Positions 1-9,410 of a stretch of DNA of 64,000 nt are shown here, one piece after another. This DNA is from Candidatus Gastranaerophilales bacterium (lineage in GTDB: Bacteria > Cyanobacteriota > Vampirovibrionia > Gastranaerophilales > Gastranaerophilaceae), in contig CALURU010000002.1 of the NCBI GenBank assembly GCA_944323255.1, positions 1-64,000 of the forward strand, written 5' to 3'. The position numbers and the translations under genes are program-made. Every line of letters starts with the position of its first letter. Positions within the stretch are counted from its first letter, which is position 1. The notes under the pieces were generated by a model. It ran no database searches and was not told the DNA's origin. It worked only from the letters and a program-made list of their open reading frames with translations.

Positions 1-114
1 TCATCGAATTATATCAGGTATCAGATTCTACAGCAGGCATCAGCAACCCTGATGGCAACCTCCCGTGGGCTTCGTGCAGAGAATGTTCTCGGTCTGCTGC
101 AAGGGATGGGGTAA
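1..114 (+). CDS. fliC: Flagellin, C-terminal end (partial)
   Basis: The first 114 bases read in frame 1 without a stop up to TAA and give 37 residues. They include YQILQQASATLM, the hallmark of the flagellin C-terminal helix that packs against the N-terminal helix in the filament core, and end GLLQGMG. The start lies outside the window. The stop codon is part of a GGGGTAAAT word (108-116), so the repeat supplies the terminator codon. Flagellin assembles extracellularly through the flagellar export apparatus. The assignment rests only on the C-terminal motif. Confidence 0.75.
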   Translation, partial: SSNYIRYQILQQASATLMATSRGLRAENVLGLLQGMG

Positions 115-447
115 ATGTATGCGTGAAGTGTGATGGGTGAGGTGTGATGGGAGCAGATTTGTAGGTCAGGTTTTACCTGACAAAAACTTTTTCTTGAATT
201 TACCCCTCACCCGAATTTCTAAGTTTCGCTTAGGCTCAACTTGAAATTCTACCCCCTCCCGGGGTAAATGAAATCAAGTTTGATGTGAAATTACAAGCCA
301 TACGCAAGCTGAGGGGCGAGGGAAAGTGGTATGGCTGGATGATTAACTTTTTCGCAGGCACGCTCACCCTTTGCACACCTCTACAAATTTACAGCCAAAA
401 TTTTTCTGTGTTAAAATAAAAAAGAGAATAGTTTACAGAGGTAATTT
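115..447. other. Intergenic region with repeat copies
   Basis: No gene is visible in these 333 bases. The stretch holds one antisense copy of a dispersed GTCAGGT/ACCTGAC hairpin repeat (161-192), an ATTTACCCC word at 198-206 and a GGGGTAAAT word at 261-269. The sequence between those two words contains an imperfect inverted repeat (GAATTTC.. / ..GAAATTC). A purine-rich Shine-Dalgarno (436-441) for the next gene closes the region. Confidence 0.5.
161..192 (-). repeat. Dispersed hairpin repeat, copy 1
   Basis: The sequence GTAGGTCAGGTTTTACCTGACAA is the reverse complement of the elements at 49765-49806 and 50194-50238. All copies share a GTCAGGT / ACCTGAC type stem followed by a TTTTT stretch. 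The function is unknown; it could be a transcript-end hairpin or a small mobile repeat. Confidence 0.6.
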
Positions 448-2748
448 TTGTTCATGTACGAATTTCCTTTTGAATTGGATGATTTTCAAAAAGAAGCTTG
501 CAAATGTATTTCCGAAGGTAAAAGTGTTGTAGTTTGCGCACCAACAGGTGCAGGTAAAACCGTAATCGCCGAACATGCCATTAATTGTGCACTCGAAAAA
601 TGCGAAAAAGTTTTCTACACAACTCCCTTAAAAGCTCTGTCTAACCAGAAATACAACGATTTTGCAGAAAAGTACGGGCACGACAAAGTCGGACTCTTAA
701 CAGGCGATACCTCTATTAACAGAAACGCTCAAATAGTCGTTATGACCACGGAAGTTTTTAGAAACATGCTCTATGGCACAAACTTCGGTTCTGTTACAGA
801 CAACTTAAAAAACGTAAAATACGTTATATTAGATGAAGTTCACTACATGAACGACGAACAGAGGGGAACTGTCTGGGAAGAAAGTATTATCTACTGCCCG
901 ACAAATGTTCAAATTGTCGCACTCTCCGCAACAGTTGCCAACGCTGATAAATTAACAGAATGGATTAATACTGTTCATTCAAAAACAGAACTTATAAACA
1001 CTGATTTTCGCCCTGTTCCTCTCAGGTTCTATTATTTTGACTCGTCACAGCCAAATACGCTACTACCACTTCTTACACCTAATGGAACATTAAATAAAAA
1101 AATTAAACCCGAAAAAAAGGAATTTAAAAGAGGCAAAGCGGTCCAAAAGAAAAATACCGTTAAAGACGTTGTAAGAAATTTACATGAAAAAAATATGCTT
1201 CCGGCTATTTATTTCACCTTTTCAAGAAAAAAATGCGACGAGCAGATGGAAAAATGCGCATCTCTATGTCTGGTAACTAAAAAAGAACAGGAAGAAATCA
1301 AACAAATTATTGACGAATACATTGCTGAAAATCCGTATTTATACAAAAACAAGCACATAGAATACCTGCTCCTAGGTGTGGCTTCACATCATGCAGGGCT
1401 TCTTCCCGGCTGGAAAATGCTTGTCGAAAAACTTTTCCAAAAAGGTCTAATAAAAGTAGTTTTCGCAACAGAAACACTCGCTGCAGGAATTAACATGCCG
1501 GCTCGTTCCACTGTTATAAGCTCAATTAGCAAGCGTACAGATTCAGGACACAGAACTCTTACTCCAAGTGAATTTCTGCAAATGTCAGGACGTGCAGGCA
1601 GAAGAGGAATGGATGAAATCGGATATGTAGTAATTGTAGGTACACCATTCCAGACACCGGAAGAAGTCGCAGAGCTTGTATTAAGTGATGCAAATCCGCT
1701 TGAAAGTAAATTCTCGCCAAGCTACTCAATGGTCTTGAATCTGCTTCAAAGGTTTACGCTTGAAGAAGCTAAAGAGCTTGTACTAAAAAGCTTCGGATAT
1801 TTTTCCTCCAGCACAAGAATAGAACCTTATCTTGCACTTAAAGCCCAGTATGACGAAAAAATTGATGAGTGCAATTCTTTTGAATGCTACTGCAAAAAGA
1901 CAAATGAAGATCTACTGGAATACAACAAAATTAGAGATATGTATGTCCAAAACAGAAGAGTTTTTAAAACAATACAAAAGCAAGAAAAAAAGAAAAACCG
2001 TCCTCTAAGCGCTGAAGCCGTTGAATTCGGACGCCAGACAAAAATGTTGTTACAAAAAATGCACTCTTACGAATGCGACACTTGCAAATTATTTAAAAAA
2101 CACATGAAAGTCATTGATGTGCTTGAAAGGTACAAAGCTAAAGAAAAAGCCTTAAACAAAGAAATCGAAAAACAAAAAGATATTTTCTGGAATAAATTTT
2201 TGTCTCATAGAGCCGTATTAATGGATTATGGCTACATAAAAGACGATTACCCGACTGAACAGGGAGTAACGATTTCTCAACTACGTTCCGAAAATGAACT
2301 CTTTTTAGCCAGAATTATTTTCTCCGGCGTTTTAGAAGGACTTACCCCGGCAGAACTGGCAAGTGTAATTTGTGCAATTACAACGGAAGATATGAGAGCA
2401 GATTTATACTCACAACTTCCACTCTCTCCAAATGTGAGAAAAAAACTTAATAAAATAAAAGATATTAGAAGAGATTTAGATAAAAAACAAAAAAATTATG
2501 ACGTAGATGATCCTATGTACATAAACGGTTTCTACTCACCACTTATTGAAATGTGGGTAAACGGAGCCGAGTGGGAAAGTATAGTTGACGAAGTTGATAT
2601 GGGTGAAGGAGATATTGTACGAAGCTTTAAGAGGGTTATTGATGTTTTAAGACAATTCTGCACGATATCAAACATACCTGAAGTTCTAGTTTTCACGGCA
2701 CGTGAAGCAATCGAACTTATTCAGAGAACTCCTATTGATATAGAATAA
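448..2748 (+). CDS. Ski2/Mtr4-like DEAD/DEAH RNA helicase with DSHCT domain
   Basis: The protein of 766 residues is an ATP-dependent RNA helicase of superfamily 2, probably acting in RNA processing or turnover in the cytoplasm. Motif I is APTGAGKT (about 30-37), motif II is DEVH, motif III is SAT, and motif VI is QMSGRAGRRGMD. The C-terminal third (about 590-766) resembles the DSHCT domain of Mtr4/Ski2 and of cyanobacterial and plastid ISE2-like helicases. The TTG at 448 is 6 bases after AGAGG, while ATG at 454 is 12 bases after it, so the true start may be either. It is followed by a convergent gene after 19 bases with no clear terminator. Confidence 0.88.
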   Translation: MFMYEFPFELDDFQKEACKCISEGKSVVVCAPTGAGKTVIAEHAINCALEKCEKVFYTTPLKALSNQKYNDFAEKYGHDKVGLLTGDTSINRNAQIVVMTTEVFRNMLYGTNFGSVTDNLKNVKYVILDEVHYMNDEQRGTVWEESIIYCPTNVQIVALSATVANADKLTEWINTVHSKTELINTDFRPVPLRFYYFDSSQPNTLLPLLTPNGTLNKKIKPEKKEFKRGKAVQKKNTVKDVVRNLHEKNMLPAIYFTFSRKKCDEQMEKCASLCLVTKKEQEEIKQIIDEYIAENPYLYKNKHIEYLLLGVASHHAGLLPGWKMLVEKLFQKGLIKVVFATETLAAGINMPARSTVISSISKRTDSGHRTLTPSEFLQMSGRAGRRGMDEIGYVVIVGTPFQTPEEVAELVLSDANPLESKFSPSYSMVLNLLQRFTLEEAKELVLKSFGYFSSSTRIEPYLALKAQYDEKIDECNSFECYCKKTNEDLLEYNKIRDMYVQNRRVFKTIQKQEKKKNRPLSAEAVEFGRQTKMLLQKMHSYECDTCKLFKKHMKVIDVLERYKAKEKALNKEIEKQKDIFWNKFLSHRAVLMDYGYIKDDYPTEQGVTISQLRSENELFLARIIFSGVLEGLTPAELASVICAITTEDMRADLYSQLPLSPNVRKKLNKIKDIRRDLDKKQKNYDVDDPMYINGFYSPLIEMWVNGAEWESIVDEVDMGEGDIVRSFKRVIDVLRQFCTISNIPEVLVFTAREAIELIQRTPIDIE

Positions 2749-2767
2749 GACTCTAAAAAAACTCTAA

Positions 2768-3160
2768 CTATTCTTCAGGAACTTCAATTTCTACATCATC
2801 GACATCTTCTTCTCTCTTGATAATGTCAATAACGTTCTTAGCCATTTCTTTAGCTATAACCCCTCTTGTTGAGTCAGGACAATTTTGAAGTAAGCTTATT
2901 GCTGTTCTTAATGTTCCGTCCAAATCATACCAGCGTCCATGCTTAGATTCATCCATAACATCTTCTGCTGCAGATACGATATCTTCAACAGATTCATACT
3001 CGGTATTGGATAAATGATGCTCTGTAATAATTTTAATGAGGTTTAACGCAACTTTGATCTGAGTCTCATCATCAGATTCCTCTAAGGTTTTCATTGCAGA
3101 AGATAATACCGGATCTTTGTCATACCAACGTCTAGAATTTGTCGTAAACTCTTCCTTCAT
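2768..3160 (-). CDS. Unknown 130-residue protein with internal duplication
   Basis: I do not recognise a named family. The protein is acidic and helical and has two homologous halves. Residues about 11-50 carry RWYDKDPVLSSAMKTLE and residues about 76-115 carry RWYDLDGTLRTAISLLQ, each followed by a helix rich in I/V/K. A GGAGG Shine-Dalgarno lies 6 bases before ATG. No signal peptide or membrane segment is seen. It is transcribed toward the helicase gene. A small soluble regulatory or adaptor protein is possible, but nothing shows this directly. Confidence 0.75.
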   Translation of the reverse strand: MKEEFTTNSRRWYDKDPVLSSAMKTLEESDDETQIKVALNLIKIITEHHLSNTEYESVEDIVSAAEDVMDESKHGRWYDLDGTLRTAISLLQNCPDSTRGVIAKEMAKNVIDIIKREEDVDDVEIEVPEE

Positions 3161-3276
3161 AAATACCTCCTGATAACCTCACTTACCAGAATATTATACT
3201 ATAATTCTCTTATTTTGTAAAATACAAAAATGATGTTGTCTCCTCTTCAACATCATTCCTGCATTTTGAAAGAAAT

Positions 3277-4203
3277 TTATGATACTCTGGAAACTACATT
3301 ATTGTATAAAAGACGCTTTCTCATTGAAATCGGTAATACTCTCTGTTCAATACCCTTGTCAATAAGATTTACTGAACGTTTTTCTACCTCGTTCTCTCTT
3401 GTTCTGGTCGTTTGCATAGGCTTCGCTCCTCCAAATAAATTTGCTATTATTAAATCTAAATCATCTTCATTTGTATAAGGTTTTTTCAGCATAACATTAT
3501 CCACATAGCTTGTATCTTTTACTTTAGAACAATGCCCGTTGACCGTTATCTCTGTTTCTGTATAGCCACGTTCTGTAAAATGATTTTCTATCTTAATCTC
3601 ATTACCCATTTTATCAGTTATTACATAAGATAGCAACTCATTTTTTTGACTTACACTATTAACAATAATATGCTGATTGTCATCTTTATACTCTTTTATC
3701 CGATCTAATATGTCATAACCGTAATACTGCTCCAAAACTTTTTCACTGTTTAGATAAATTTTTCGAAGCATTATCCGGTCAAACTCATCATATTTGTAAA
3801 CCACCAGAACCTCACGTCCTTGCAGTTTTTTACATATACTGCTGATTTGACTTTTTTTATTATATTCATACTCAAATGAATGATCCAAATATCCGTTACT
3901 TTTGAATATAAATTTTAAAGCCAACAGACCGTCTTTATATCCTTCAGTTGAATATAATATCTTTCCACGATAATAATTTATTTTGGAAATATCTTCTCCT
4001 TTGTAAAAAACCTCTTTGACTAAATCATGCTCCGATGTAAAATAACTTACCGATGATATACACCCCTGTGAATCTCTTGCAATTACCACATCTGAGTTGA
4101 AATTGATACTCTCTTGTACATCCATCTTACGAATCACATCTGTAACACGATAGTAAGTTGACAAATCTTCCGGAACCGAAAGTCTGTAATACGAATCCAG
4201 CAT
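3277..4203 (-). CDS. Unknown protein with YD-repeat-like beta strands
   Basis: The protein of 308 residues has no recognised catalytic motif. Its middle contains repeated strand-turn units such as YEYNKKSQ, YKYDEFDR and YGYDILDR, reminiscent of RHS/YD repeats but short and degenerate. No signal peptide is visible. The upstream ATG at 4209 has the AGGAG only 1 base away, while the ATG at 4203 has it 7 bases away, so 4203 is preferred. The C-terminus is basic and ends in arginine-rich sequence. Its neighbours give no functional hint. Confidence 0.65.
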   Translation of the reverse strand: MLDSYYRLSVPEDLSTYYRVTDVIRKMDVQESINFNSDVVIARDSQGCISSVSYFTSEHDLVKEVFYKGEDISKINYYRGKILYSTEGYKDGLLALKFIFKSNGYLDHSFEYEYNKKSQISSICKKLQGREVLVVYKYDEFDRIMLRKIYLNSEKVLEQYYGYDILDRIKEYKDDNQHIIVNSVSQKNELLSYVITDKMGNEIKIENHFTERGYTETEITVNGHCSKVKDTSYVDNVMLKKPYTNEDDLDLIIANLFGGAKPMQTTRTRENEVEKRSVNLIDKGIEQRVLPISMRKRLLYNNVVSRVS

Positions 4204-4316
4204 AGACATTCTCCTATCATTTATATAATTGTGTACCTCATCTCCTCATATATATAATAAGTATACAAATAATAGGCAATTTCAAGATTGTATTATTTTG
4301 TTACATAAGTTTACAT

Positions 4317-5009
4317 TTAAATGTTTAATTTATACCCGCCGCCATAAATTGTCTCTATATATTTTTTCCCATCTGAAATTTTATCGATTTTACTTCTTAA
4401 ATGACGGATATGCACTCTTATTGTCTCAACATTGTCGTCCGGTTCATAGCCCCAGATTTCCTTTAGCAGCCTTGCACCTGAAACCATATTTCCGTGATTT
4501 TGGAACAATAGATTAAAAATATCATATTCTATAGGAGTAAGTTTTTGAACCTTATCATTAATTTTTACACTATATGTTTCCGGAAGAAGTGTTATTTCTT
4601 TATAGGTCAGCAATTCTCTTACGGCAGATGATTTTGGTATCTGGTTTGTTCTTTTTAGGAGCGCACGCACTCTTACTATTAATTCATCTATCTCAAACGG
4701 TTTTGTTAAATAATCGTCAACCCCTATATTAAAACCTTCAACCTTATTATCCAATTCAGAAAGAGCCGTCAGCATTATAATCGGAGTATCCGCAATTTCA
4801 GCACACTGCCTTACTCTTTGTGCCATAGTATACCCGTCTACGTCCGGCATCATTACGTCAAGAATAATAAGTGCAGGCTCTTCCTGCTTTGCTTTAGCAA
4901 AACCCTCAACACCGTTAAATGCCTGAATTACGGTATAACCTTGGAGCTCTAGATTGACTTTTATGAGTTCATTTATTGCCGCATCATCATCAACCACAAG
5001 AATTTTCAT
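4317..5009 (-). CDS. OmpR/PhoB-family response regulator
   Basis: The protein of 230 residues has an N-terminal receiver domain (VVDDD acidic pocket at 5-9, phospho-acceptor Asp51 in LIILDVMMPD, Lys in YLTKPFE) and a C-terminal winged helix ending YIETIYGGGYKLN. It should bind DNA when phosphorylated by a sensor kinase, and no kinase gene is adjacent, so it looks like an orphan. The start at 5009 was chosen because the receiver begins MKILVVDDD; a longer reading frame is possible. AAGGAGG lies 11 bases upstream. The gene overlaps the 3' end of rmuC by 20 bases, which suggests translational coupling. Confidence 0.88.
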   Translation of the reverse strand: MKILVVDDDAAINELIKVNLELQGYTVIQAFNGVEGFAKAKQEEPALIILDVMMPDVDGYTMAQRVRQCAEIADTPIIMLTALSELDNKVEGFNIGVDDYLTKPFEIDELIVRVRALLKRTNQIPKSSAVRELLTYKEITLLPETYSVKINDKVQKLTPIEYDIFNLLFQNHGNMVSGARLLKEIWGYEPDDNVETIRVHIRHLRSKIDKISDGKKYIETIYGGGYKLNI

Positions 5010-6183
5010 CTGCCAAAATACCTCCTTCATAATCCGTTTGCACAAGCAAATTTTCTGGAATCTGTTTACTTGTATTAATGCCATATTCTTTCAATGCTTC
5101 TACCTGCGAAAACAAACTTGGCTTATTCTTATTTCCCCGTCTGAATCGATTTATCGTCGTACTTAATTTTTTATTTATCTCTTCAAAACGTTTTTGTACT
5201 TCAAGTAAATCTTCACAAAACTGCACAAATGTTTCATATAAATTAGTACCCGCATTAACTATTTGCGAAAAACTTTCTTTTTGTCTTTGCTGCGCCATAA
5301 GCTGGTTTACAAGTCTTATTGTTGCAAGCAGCGAGGAGGTTCCTGTTATTATAACATTTGCCTTATATGCACTGTTAATTAATTCTGAATCTGCATAAAG
5401 TAAATTAACCGATTTTTCAATCGGCATGTACATAAGTACAAAATCCGGCTGTGATAAGTTCCCCGCATTTTGATAGTTTTTATTTGCCAGCTCAAAAATT
5501 CTTTTCTTTACCTCGGATTTAAACTCCCGAAGTTTTGATTCATCTTTAACATAATCTAAATAACTGGAAAGAGTCACTTTTGAATCTATAATTAAATAAT
5601 GATTGTTTGGAAGGTTTACAATAACATCAGGTCTGACTATATGCTCTTCATTATCTTTCAAATTAGTCGAAGTCATAACTGTTTGTTTAGAATAATGTAT
5701 ACCTTCTACCATACCACAGGATTGAAGTATTGTATCCAAAAGATTTTCACCATAAGAGCCTTTAATATTTTGATTTTTAGTCAAAGCTTCTACAAGATTC
5801 TTTGCTTCCTGCTCGATAAGTTTATTATTTTTTTCTAAATTTCCGATTTGTTCAACAATTTTTGTAGTATTCTCAACTCCAGATAAATTAAACCGTTCTA
5901 CTTTCGCCTTAAATTCATTTAATTCTCTAGTCAAAGGTAGAATCTTTTCTTCAAGAGTTTCTCTGTTTTGCCTCCGCAAATCTTCCTGTTCCTGCTTGAT
6001 TGTTTCATTTGCCAGACGTACAAAATCCCTTTTAATCATTTCTTGCAAATTTTCGGCAGAATCATTTTTTGCTCTATAAGTTATCAATTCTTCTTTCAGC
6101 TTAAAAACACGTCTTGTATAAATAGTATAACTGATTATGCAAGCGATTACAGCTCCGGTAATAAATGATAAAATCTCTGTCAC
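4990..6183 (-). CDS. rmuC: RmuC family DNA recombination protein
   Basis: The protein of 397 residues begins with one membrane-spanning helix (about 3-22), then a long coiled coil (about 30-130), then the RmuC nuclease-like core. Visible core motifs are GSYGENLLDTIL, RPDVIVNLP and LIIDSKVTLSSY, the PD-(D/E)XK-like arrangement expected for the family. RmuC proteins limit inversion of short repeats in E. coli, and the enzymatic activity is inferred. The start is GTG with AGAGG 5-6 bases upstream. It precedes and overlaps the response regulator gene. Confidence 0.85.
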   Translation of the reverse strand: MTEILSFITGAVIACIISYTIYTRRVFKLKEELITYRAKNDSAENLQEMIKRDFVRLANETIKQEQEDLRRQNRETLEEKILPLTRELNEFKAKVERFNLSGVENTTKIVEQIGNLEKNNKLIEQEAKNLVEALTKNQNIKGSYGENLLDTILQSCGMVEGIHYSKQTVMTSTNLKDNEEHIVRPDVIVNLPNNHYLIIDSKVTLSSYLDYVKDESKLREFKSEVKKRIFELANKNYQNAGNLSQPDFVLMYMPIEKSVNLLYADSELINSAYKANVIITGTSSLLATIRLVNQLMAQQRQKESFSQIVNAGTNLYETFVQFCEDLLEVQKRFEEINKKLSTTINRFRRGNKNKPSLFSQVEALKEYGINTSKQIPENLLVQTDYEGGILADENSCG

Positions 6184-6200
6184 TTTTCCTCTTTTTCACT

Positions 6201-6237
6201 AAAAAACAAGCTTCTTTTATTATAAAAGAAGCTTGTC
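6201..6237 (-). terminator. Rho-independent terminator
   Basis: CAAGCTTCTTTT and AAAAGAAGCTTG form a 12-base perfect stem (6207-6235) with a 5-base loop. On the minus strand it is followed by six T residues. It lies just downstream of the Bax-inhibitor-like gene and before rmuC. Confidence 0.85.
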
Positions 6238-6244
6238 AAAAAAT

Positions 6245-6970
6245 CTATCTTCTATCCTGTAATTTTGCCAGCAACCTTAATATTTCCATATACAGCCAAA
6301 CCATTGTAACCATAAGACCGAATGCACCGTACCATTCCATATCCTTTGGTAGATAATTCCGTGCACCTCTTTCAATAAAATCAAAATCAACAATAAGATT
6401 CAATGCTGCAATAATTACAGCCACAACACTAAAACCTATTCCCATTAATGATGATGAATTAACCACAGGCACTGCAAAATGGAAAAAGCTTCCGATGAAA
6501 TTAACCACGTATATAACTGCAATAGAAGCCGTTGCAATAAAAATTACGCTCCTGAATTTATCAGTACATCTGATAACATTCATCTTATATAAAGCAAGCA
6601 TGGAAAATAAAGCTGCAAATGTTCCGACGACAGCCTGTGCTACAATTCCCGGATAAGACGCTTCAAAAAAAGCAGAAATACCGCCCAGGAATAAGCCTTC
6701 GCATGCTGCATATACAGGTATTAAATATTTTATTCTTGTAAATGCAATTATTAAAGCAACAATAAAGCCTACAATTGCACCGCCGCCAGTTAAAGCCATT
6801 ACCATATCAGTGAATCCTAGTGTAAATCTTGACCACACAAAAGCAGCTGCCGCAATAAGCAAAATACCCAGAAAAGCGGTAATTTGAATTGTTCCGTTGA
6901 CCGTCATCGGTTCACCCTGCAAAACTCTCTCCTGCTCTACAAAATTTTCATTTAAAACCGGATTAGCCAT
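6245..6970 (-). CDS. Bax inhibitor-1/YccA-like membrane protein
   Basis: The protein of 241 residues has about seven hydrophobic helices and matches the Bax-inhibitor-1-like family (YccA/YbhL relatives). Notable parts are the short cytoplasmic N-terminus ending GEPMTVNGT, the segment LIVDFDFIERGARNYLPKDM with conserved acidic residues before the last helix, and a basic C-terminus. Relatives are proposed to be calcium-leak or stress-linked membrane proteins; the role here is inferred. AGGAGG lies 6 bases before ATG. It is monocistronic, with its own terminator. Confidence 0.85.
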   Translation of the reverse strand: MANPVLNENFVEQERVLQGEPMTVNGTIQITAFLGILLIAAAAFVWSRFTLGFTDMVMALTGGGAIVGFIVALIIAFTRIKYLIPVYAACEGLFLGGISAFFEASYPGIVAQAVVGTFAALFSMLALYKMNVIRCTDKFRSVIFIATASIAVIYVVNFIGSFFHFAVPVVNSSSLMGIGFSVVAVIIAALNLIVDFDFIERGARNYLPKDMEWYGAFGLMVTMVWLYMEILRLLAKLQDRR

Positions 6971-7060
6971 ATTCCCTCCTTCTAACCTCTTAGTTAAATT
7001 ATAACATACAAAATTTTCAAACCCGTGAAATTAATTTTTTTTTAATGTAATATTTTAAGT

Positions 7061-8794
7061 GTGAGAAGATTCAGGACTTTTTTTAAATATTTTAAGAATA
7101 ATAAAAGAGCTTTCTACAAGTACTCTTGTCTATCTTTTCTGGTTGGAGTTTTAGAATTATTCGGAGTTGCGCTTACCTATCCTTTTATTATGCAACTACT
7201 AAAAGAAGAACATACGAAATGCTGGATGAGTTCTCCGATTGTCATAGGACTGGGAATAATAATTTTATTTCTGGGTAAAAACATTTTCATGATTTTTTAC
7301 TCGTATTTGCAAGCAAAATTTACAAAAAATGTTGAAGCAGAAGTAAACCTGAGTTTTGTGAAATACTTTCTATCATCTTCTTATCAGGAAAGTTCTAAAA
7401 TTCCGCTGGCACAAAAAGAAAACATACTCGGGTTTCTTATCCCTAACGTTATAGCTAATTACATTTTGAGACTACTAAACCTAAACGTAAACTTTTTTAT
7501 ATTTACATTAATATCATTATTTTTAATCATCAAATTCCCGCTTGCGACTATTATTACACTTGTGTTTGCAGCAATTCTAATCGGAGTACAAAGCTCTGTT
7601 TTCAAACCAAGACTTGAAAAAATTTCCAGAAAGCTTAGCGAAACTTCCGCATTATATAACCAGAGAGAAAATGAAGCTATTCTGAATATAAAAGGTGTAA
7701 AAATTTCAAATAATGAAAAGTTTTTCTTTGATAACTACAAAACCGCAATACAGAATTTCTTTAAAATTGGACAGGAAACATTGTTTTTCAGTACAATTCC
7801 GCCGTACATTACAGAACCCTTCATAATAATTCTATTATTTGTATTGCTTTCAATAATTTCAATAGAAAATTTTGCAGAACCTGATAAACTTGTAGCTTCA
7901 TTTGCAGTCATAGTCTCTGCAATTTTTAGACTTTCGCCTACTATTGCAAGAATCCAAGTAAACTTAAACGGAATCAATTCAGCATTATCGATGGTGGACG
8001 AATTTTTATCACTATGCAAAAAATTTGACCTGGAGCACACTAAAGACCTTAAAGATAAAGAATATTACCATATTCAAGACAACATTAAACTTAAAAACAT
8101 CAATTTTGAATATGAACCCAATAAACCGGTGCTAAAAAATATTAATTTAACCATAAAAAAAGGTGAATTTATAGGAATTGCAGGACTTTCAGGGGCAGGG
8201 AAAACAACTCTTGCAGATATAATTTCAGGTTTATACTATCCAACTTCCGGAGAAATTACAGTCGACAATACCAAAATATCCAAGCCGTTAAAAATAGGAT
8301 ATATTCCGCAAGAATTTACTATAATAAACGGAACAATAAAAGAAAATGTAACATTTGGTTCACAAAACCAGGATGATACTAATGTCATTGAAGCCTTAAA
8401 AAAAGCACAACTTTATAACTTTATTGAACAAAATTTTAAAGATGGCATAAATTCTAACCCGTTTATTGATTCTACCGGCTTCTCTCACGGACAGAAGCAA
8501 AGGCTTGCACTTGCAAGAGCTTTATATTCAGATTCTGATATTTTAATTTTAGACGAAGCGACTTCCTCTCTGGACTTAAAGACAGAGGATGAAATTTGCA
8601 ACATTCTAAAAGACTTAAAAGGTCAAAAAACAATCATTGCAATTGCCCATAGATTATCTACAATAAAATTTGCCGATAGAATTATTTTTATGAAAAAAGC
8701 CGAAATCTCTGATACCGGAACTTTTGAAGAACTCATAAATAAAAATTCCGACTTCAAAGAGCTTGTCAATCTTGCAACCCTAAAAACAGAGTAA
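7061..8794 (+). CDS. ABC exporter, fused membrane and ATPase domains
   Basis: The protein of 577 residues has an N-terminal six-helix exporter domain (about 1-310) and a C-terminal ATPase. Walker A is GLSGAGKTT, the signature is FSHGQKQRLALARAL, and Walker B is ILILDEATSSLD followed by the AHRLST switch histidine. The layout resembles MsbA/PglK lipid or lipid-oligosaccharide flippases, but the substrate cannot be read from sequence. The start is GTG with no Shine-Dalgarno. A TAATAT box ends 7 bases upstream (7048-7053), compatible with a leaderless message. The gene stands alone. Confidence 0.88.
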   Translation: MRRFRTFFKYFKNNKRAFYKYSCLSFLVGVLELFGVALTYPFIMQLLKEEHTKCWMSSPIVIGLGIIILFLGKNIFMIFYSYLQAKFTKNVEAEVNLSFVKYFLSSSYQESSKIPLAQKENILGFLIPNVIANYILRLLNLNVNFFIFTLISLFLIIKFPLATIITLVFAAILIGVQSSVFKPRLEKISRKLSETSALYNQRENEAILNIKGVKISNNEKFFFDNYKTAIQNFFKIGQETLFFSTIPPYITEPFIIILLFVLLSIISIENFAEPDKLVASFAVIVSAIFRLSPTIARIQVNLNGINSALSMVDEFLSLCKKFDLEHTKDLKDKEYYHIQDNIKLKNINFEYEPNKPVLKNINLTIKKGEFIGIAGLSGAGKTTLADIISGLYYPTSGEITVDNTKISKPLKIGYIPQEFTIINGTIKENVTFGSQNQDDTNVIEALKKAQLYNFIEQNFKDGINSNPFIDSTGFSHGQKQRLALARALYSDSDILILDEATSSLDLKTEDEICNILKDLKGQKTIIAIAHRLSTIKFADRIIFMKKAEISDTGTFEELINKNSDFKELVNLATLKTE

Positions 8795-8871
8795 TTTGTT
8801 ACAATTAGTTGTAGTAAATTCTTTTAAAATCATGTATAATATTTGTATAAATAGTTTTAAGGAGAAAATAA

Positions 8872-9336
8872 ATGCCTGTAATTGAAGGTTTGTTAACAGT
8901 TACTAATGAAAAATTTTGTATAATTGTTTCCAGATTTAATGAATTTATAAGTTCCAAATTACTTTCCGGTGCTCTGGATGAATTAAAACGTCATGGAGTA
9001 AAAGAAGAAAATATAGACACTGTTTGGTGTCCGGGAGCTTTTGAAATTCCTGTACTTGCAAAAAAATGCGCTAAAACGGGCAAATATAATGCAATCATCG
9101 CATTAGGAGCAGTAATTAAAGGATCAACCTCACACTATGATTATGTCTGCGCAGAAGTTTCCAAGGGTGTTGCATCCGTAAGTCTGGAAACAGAAATTCC
9201 TGTAATCTTCGGAGTACTTACAACTGATAATATAGAACAGGCAATAGAAAGAGCCGGAACAAAAGCTGGCAATAAAGGGTCTGATGCCGCTAAATCTGCA
9301 ATCGAAATGGCGAATTTAATAAATAAAATCAGCTAA
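8872..9336 (+). CDS. ribH: 6,7-dimethyl-8-ribityllumazine synthase
   Basis: The enzyme of 154 residues condenses 5-amino-6-ribitylaminouracil with dihydroxybutanone phosphate in riboflavin synthesis and forms icosahedral or pentameric shells. Diagnostic segments are [35 protein letters not shown] (substrate loop with the catalytic His in the SHYD region) and FGVLTTDN. The length is normal. AAGGAG lies 7 bases before ATG. No FMN riboswitch and no other rib genes are nearby, so it is an isolated pathway gene. A TATAAT (8835-8840) may be its promoter. Confidence 0.95.
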   Translation: MPVIEGLLTVTNEKFCIIVSRFNEFISSKLLSGALDELKRHGVKEENIDTVWCPGAFEIPVLAKKCAKTGKYNAIIALGAVIKGSTSHYDYVCAEVSKGVASVSLETEIPVIFGVLTTDNIEQAIERAGTKAGNKGSDAAKSAIEMANLINKIS

Positions 9337-9410
9337 AAGAAACTATCAGAAAAGGAGAAAGCCCTTATTTCAAAATTCCCTGATGGTACAAGAGAAATGG
9401 AGTGTGTGTT

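Noticed and set aside
3230-3478. Plus-strand frame overlapping the 3277 gene
   Set aside because: It has no ribosome site and lies antisense to a longer, better supported frame.
8835-8872. FMN riboswitch before ribH
   Set aside because: Only about 77 bases separate ribH from the previous gene and none of the conserved FMN-element segments is visible.
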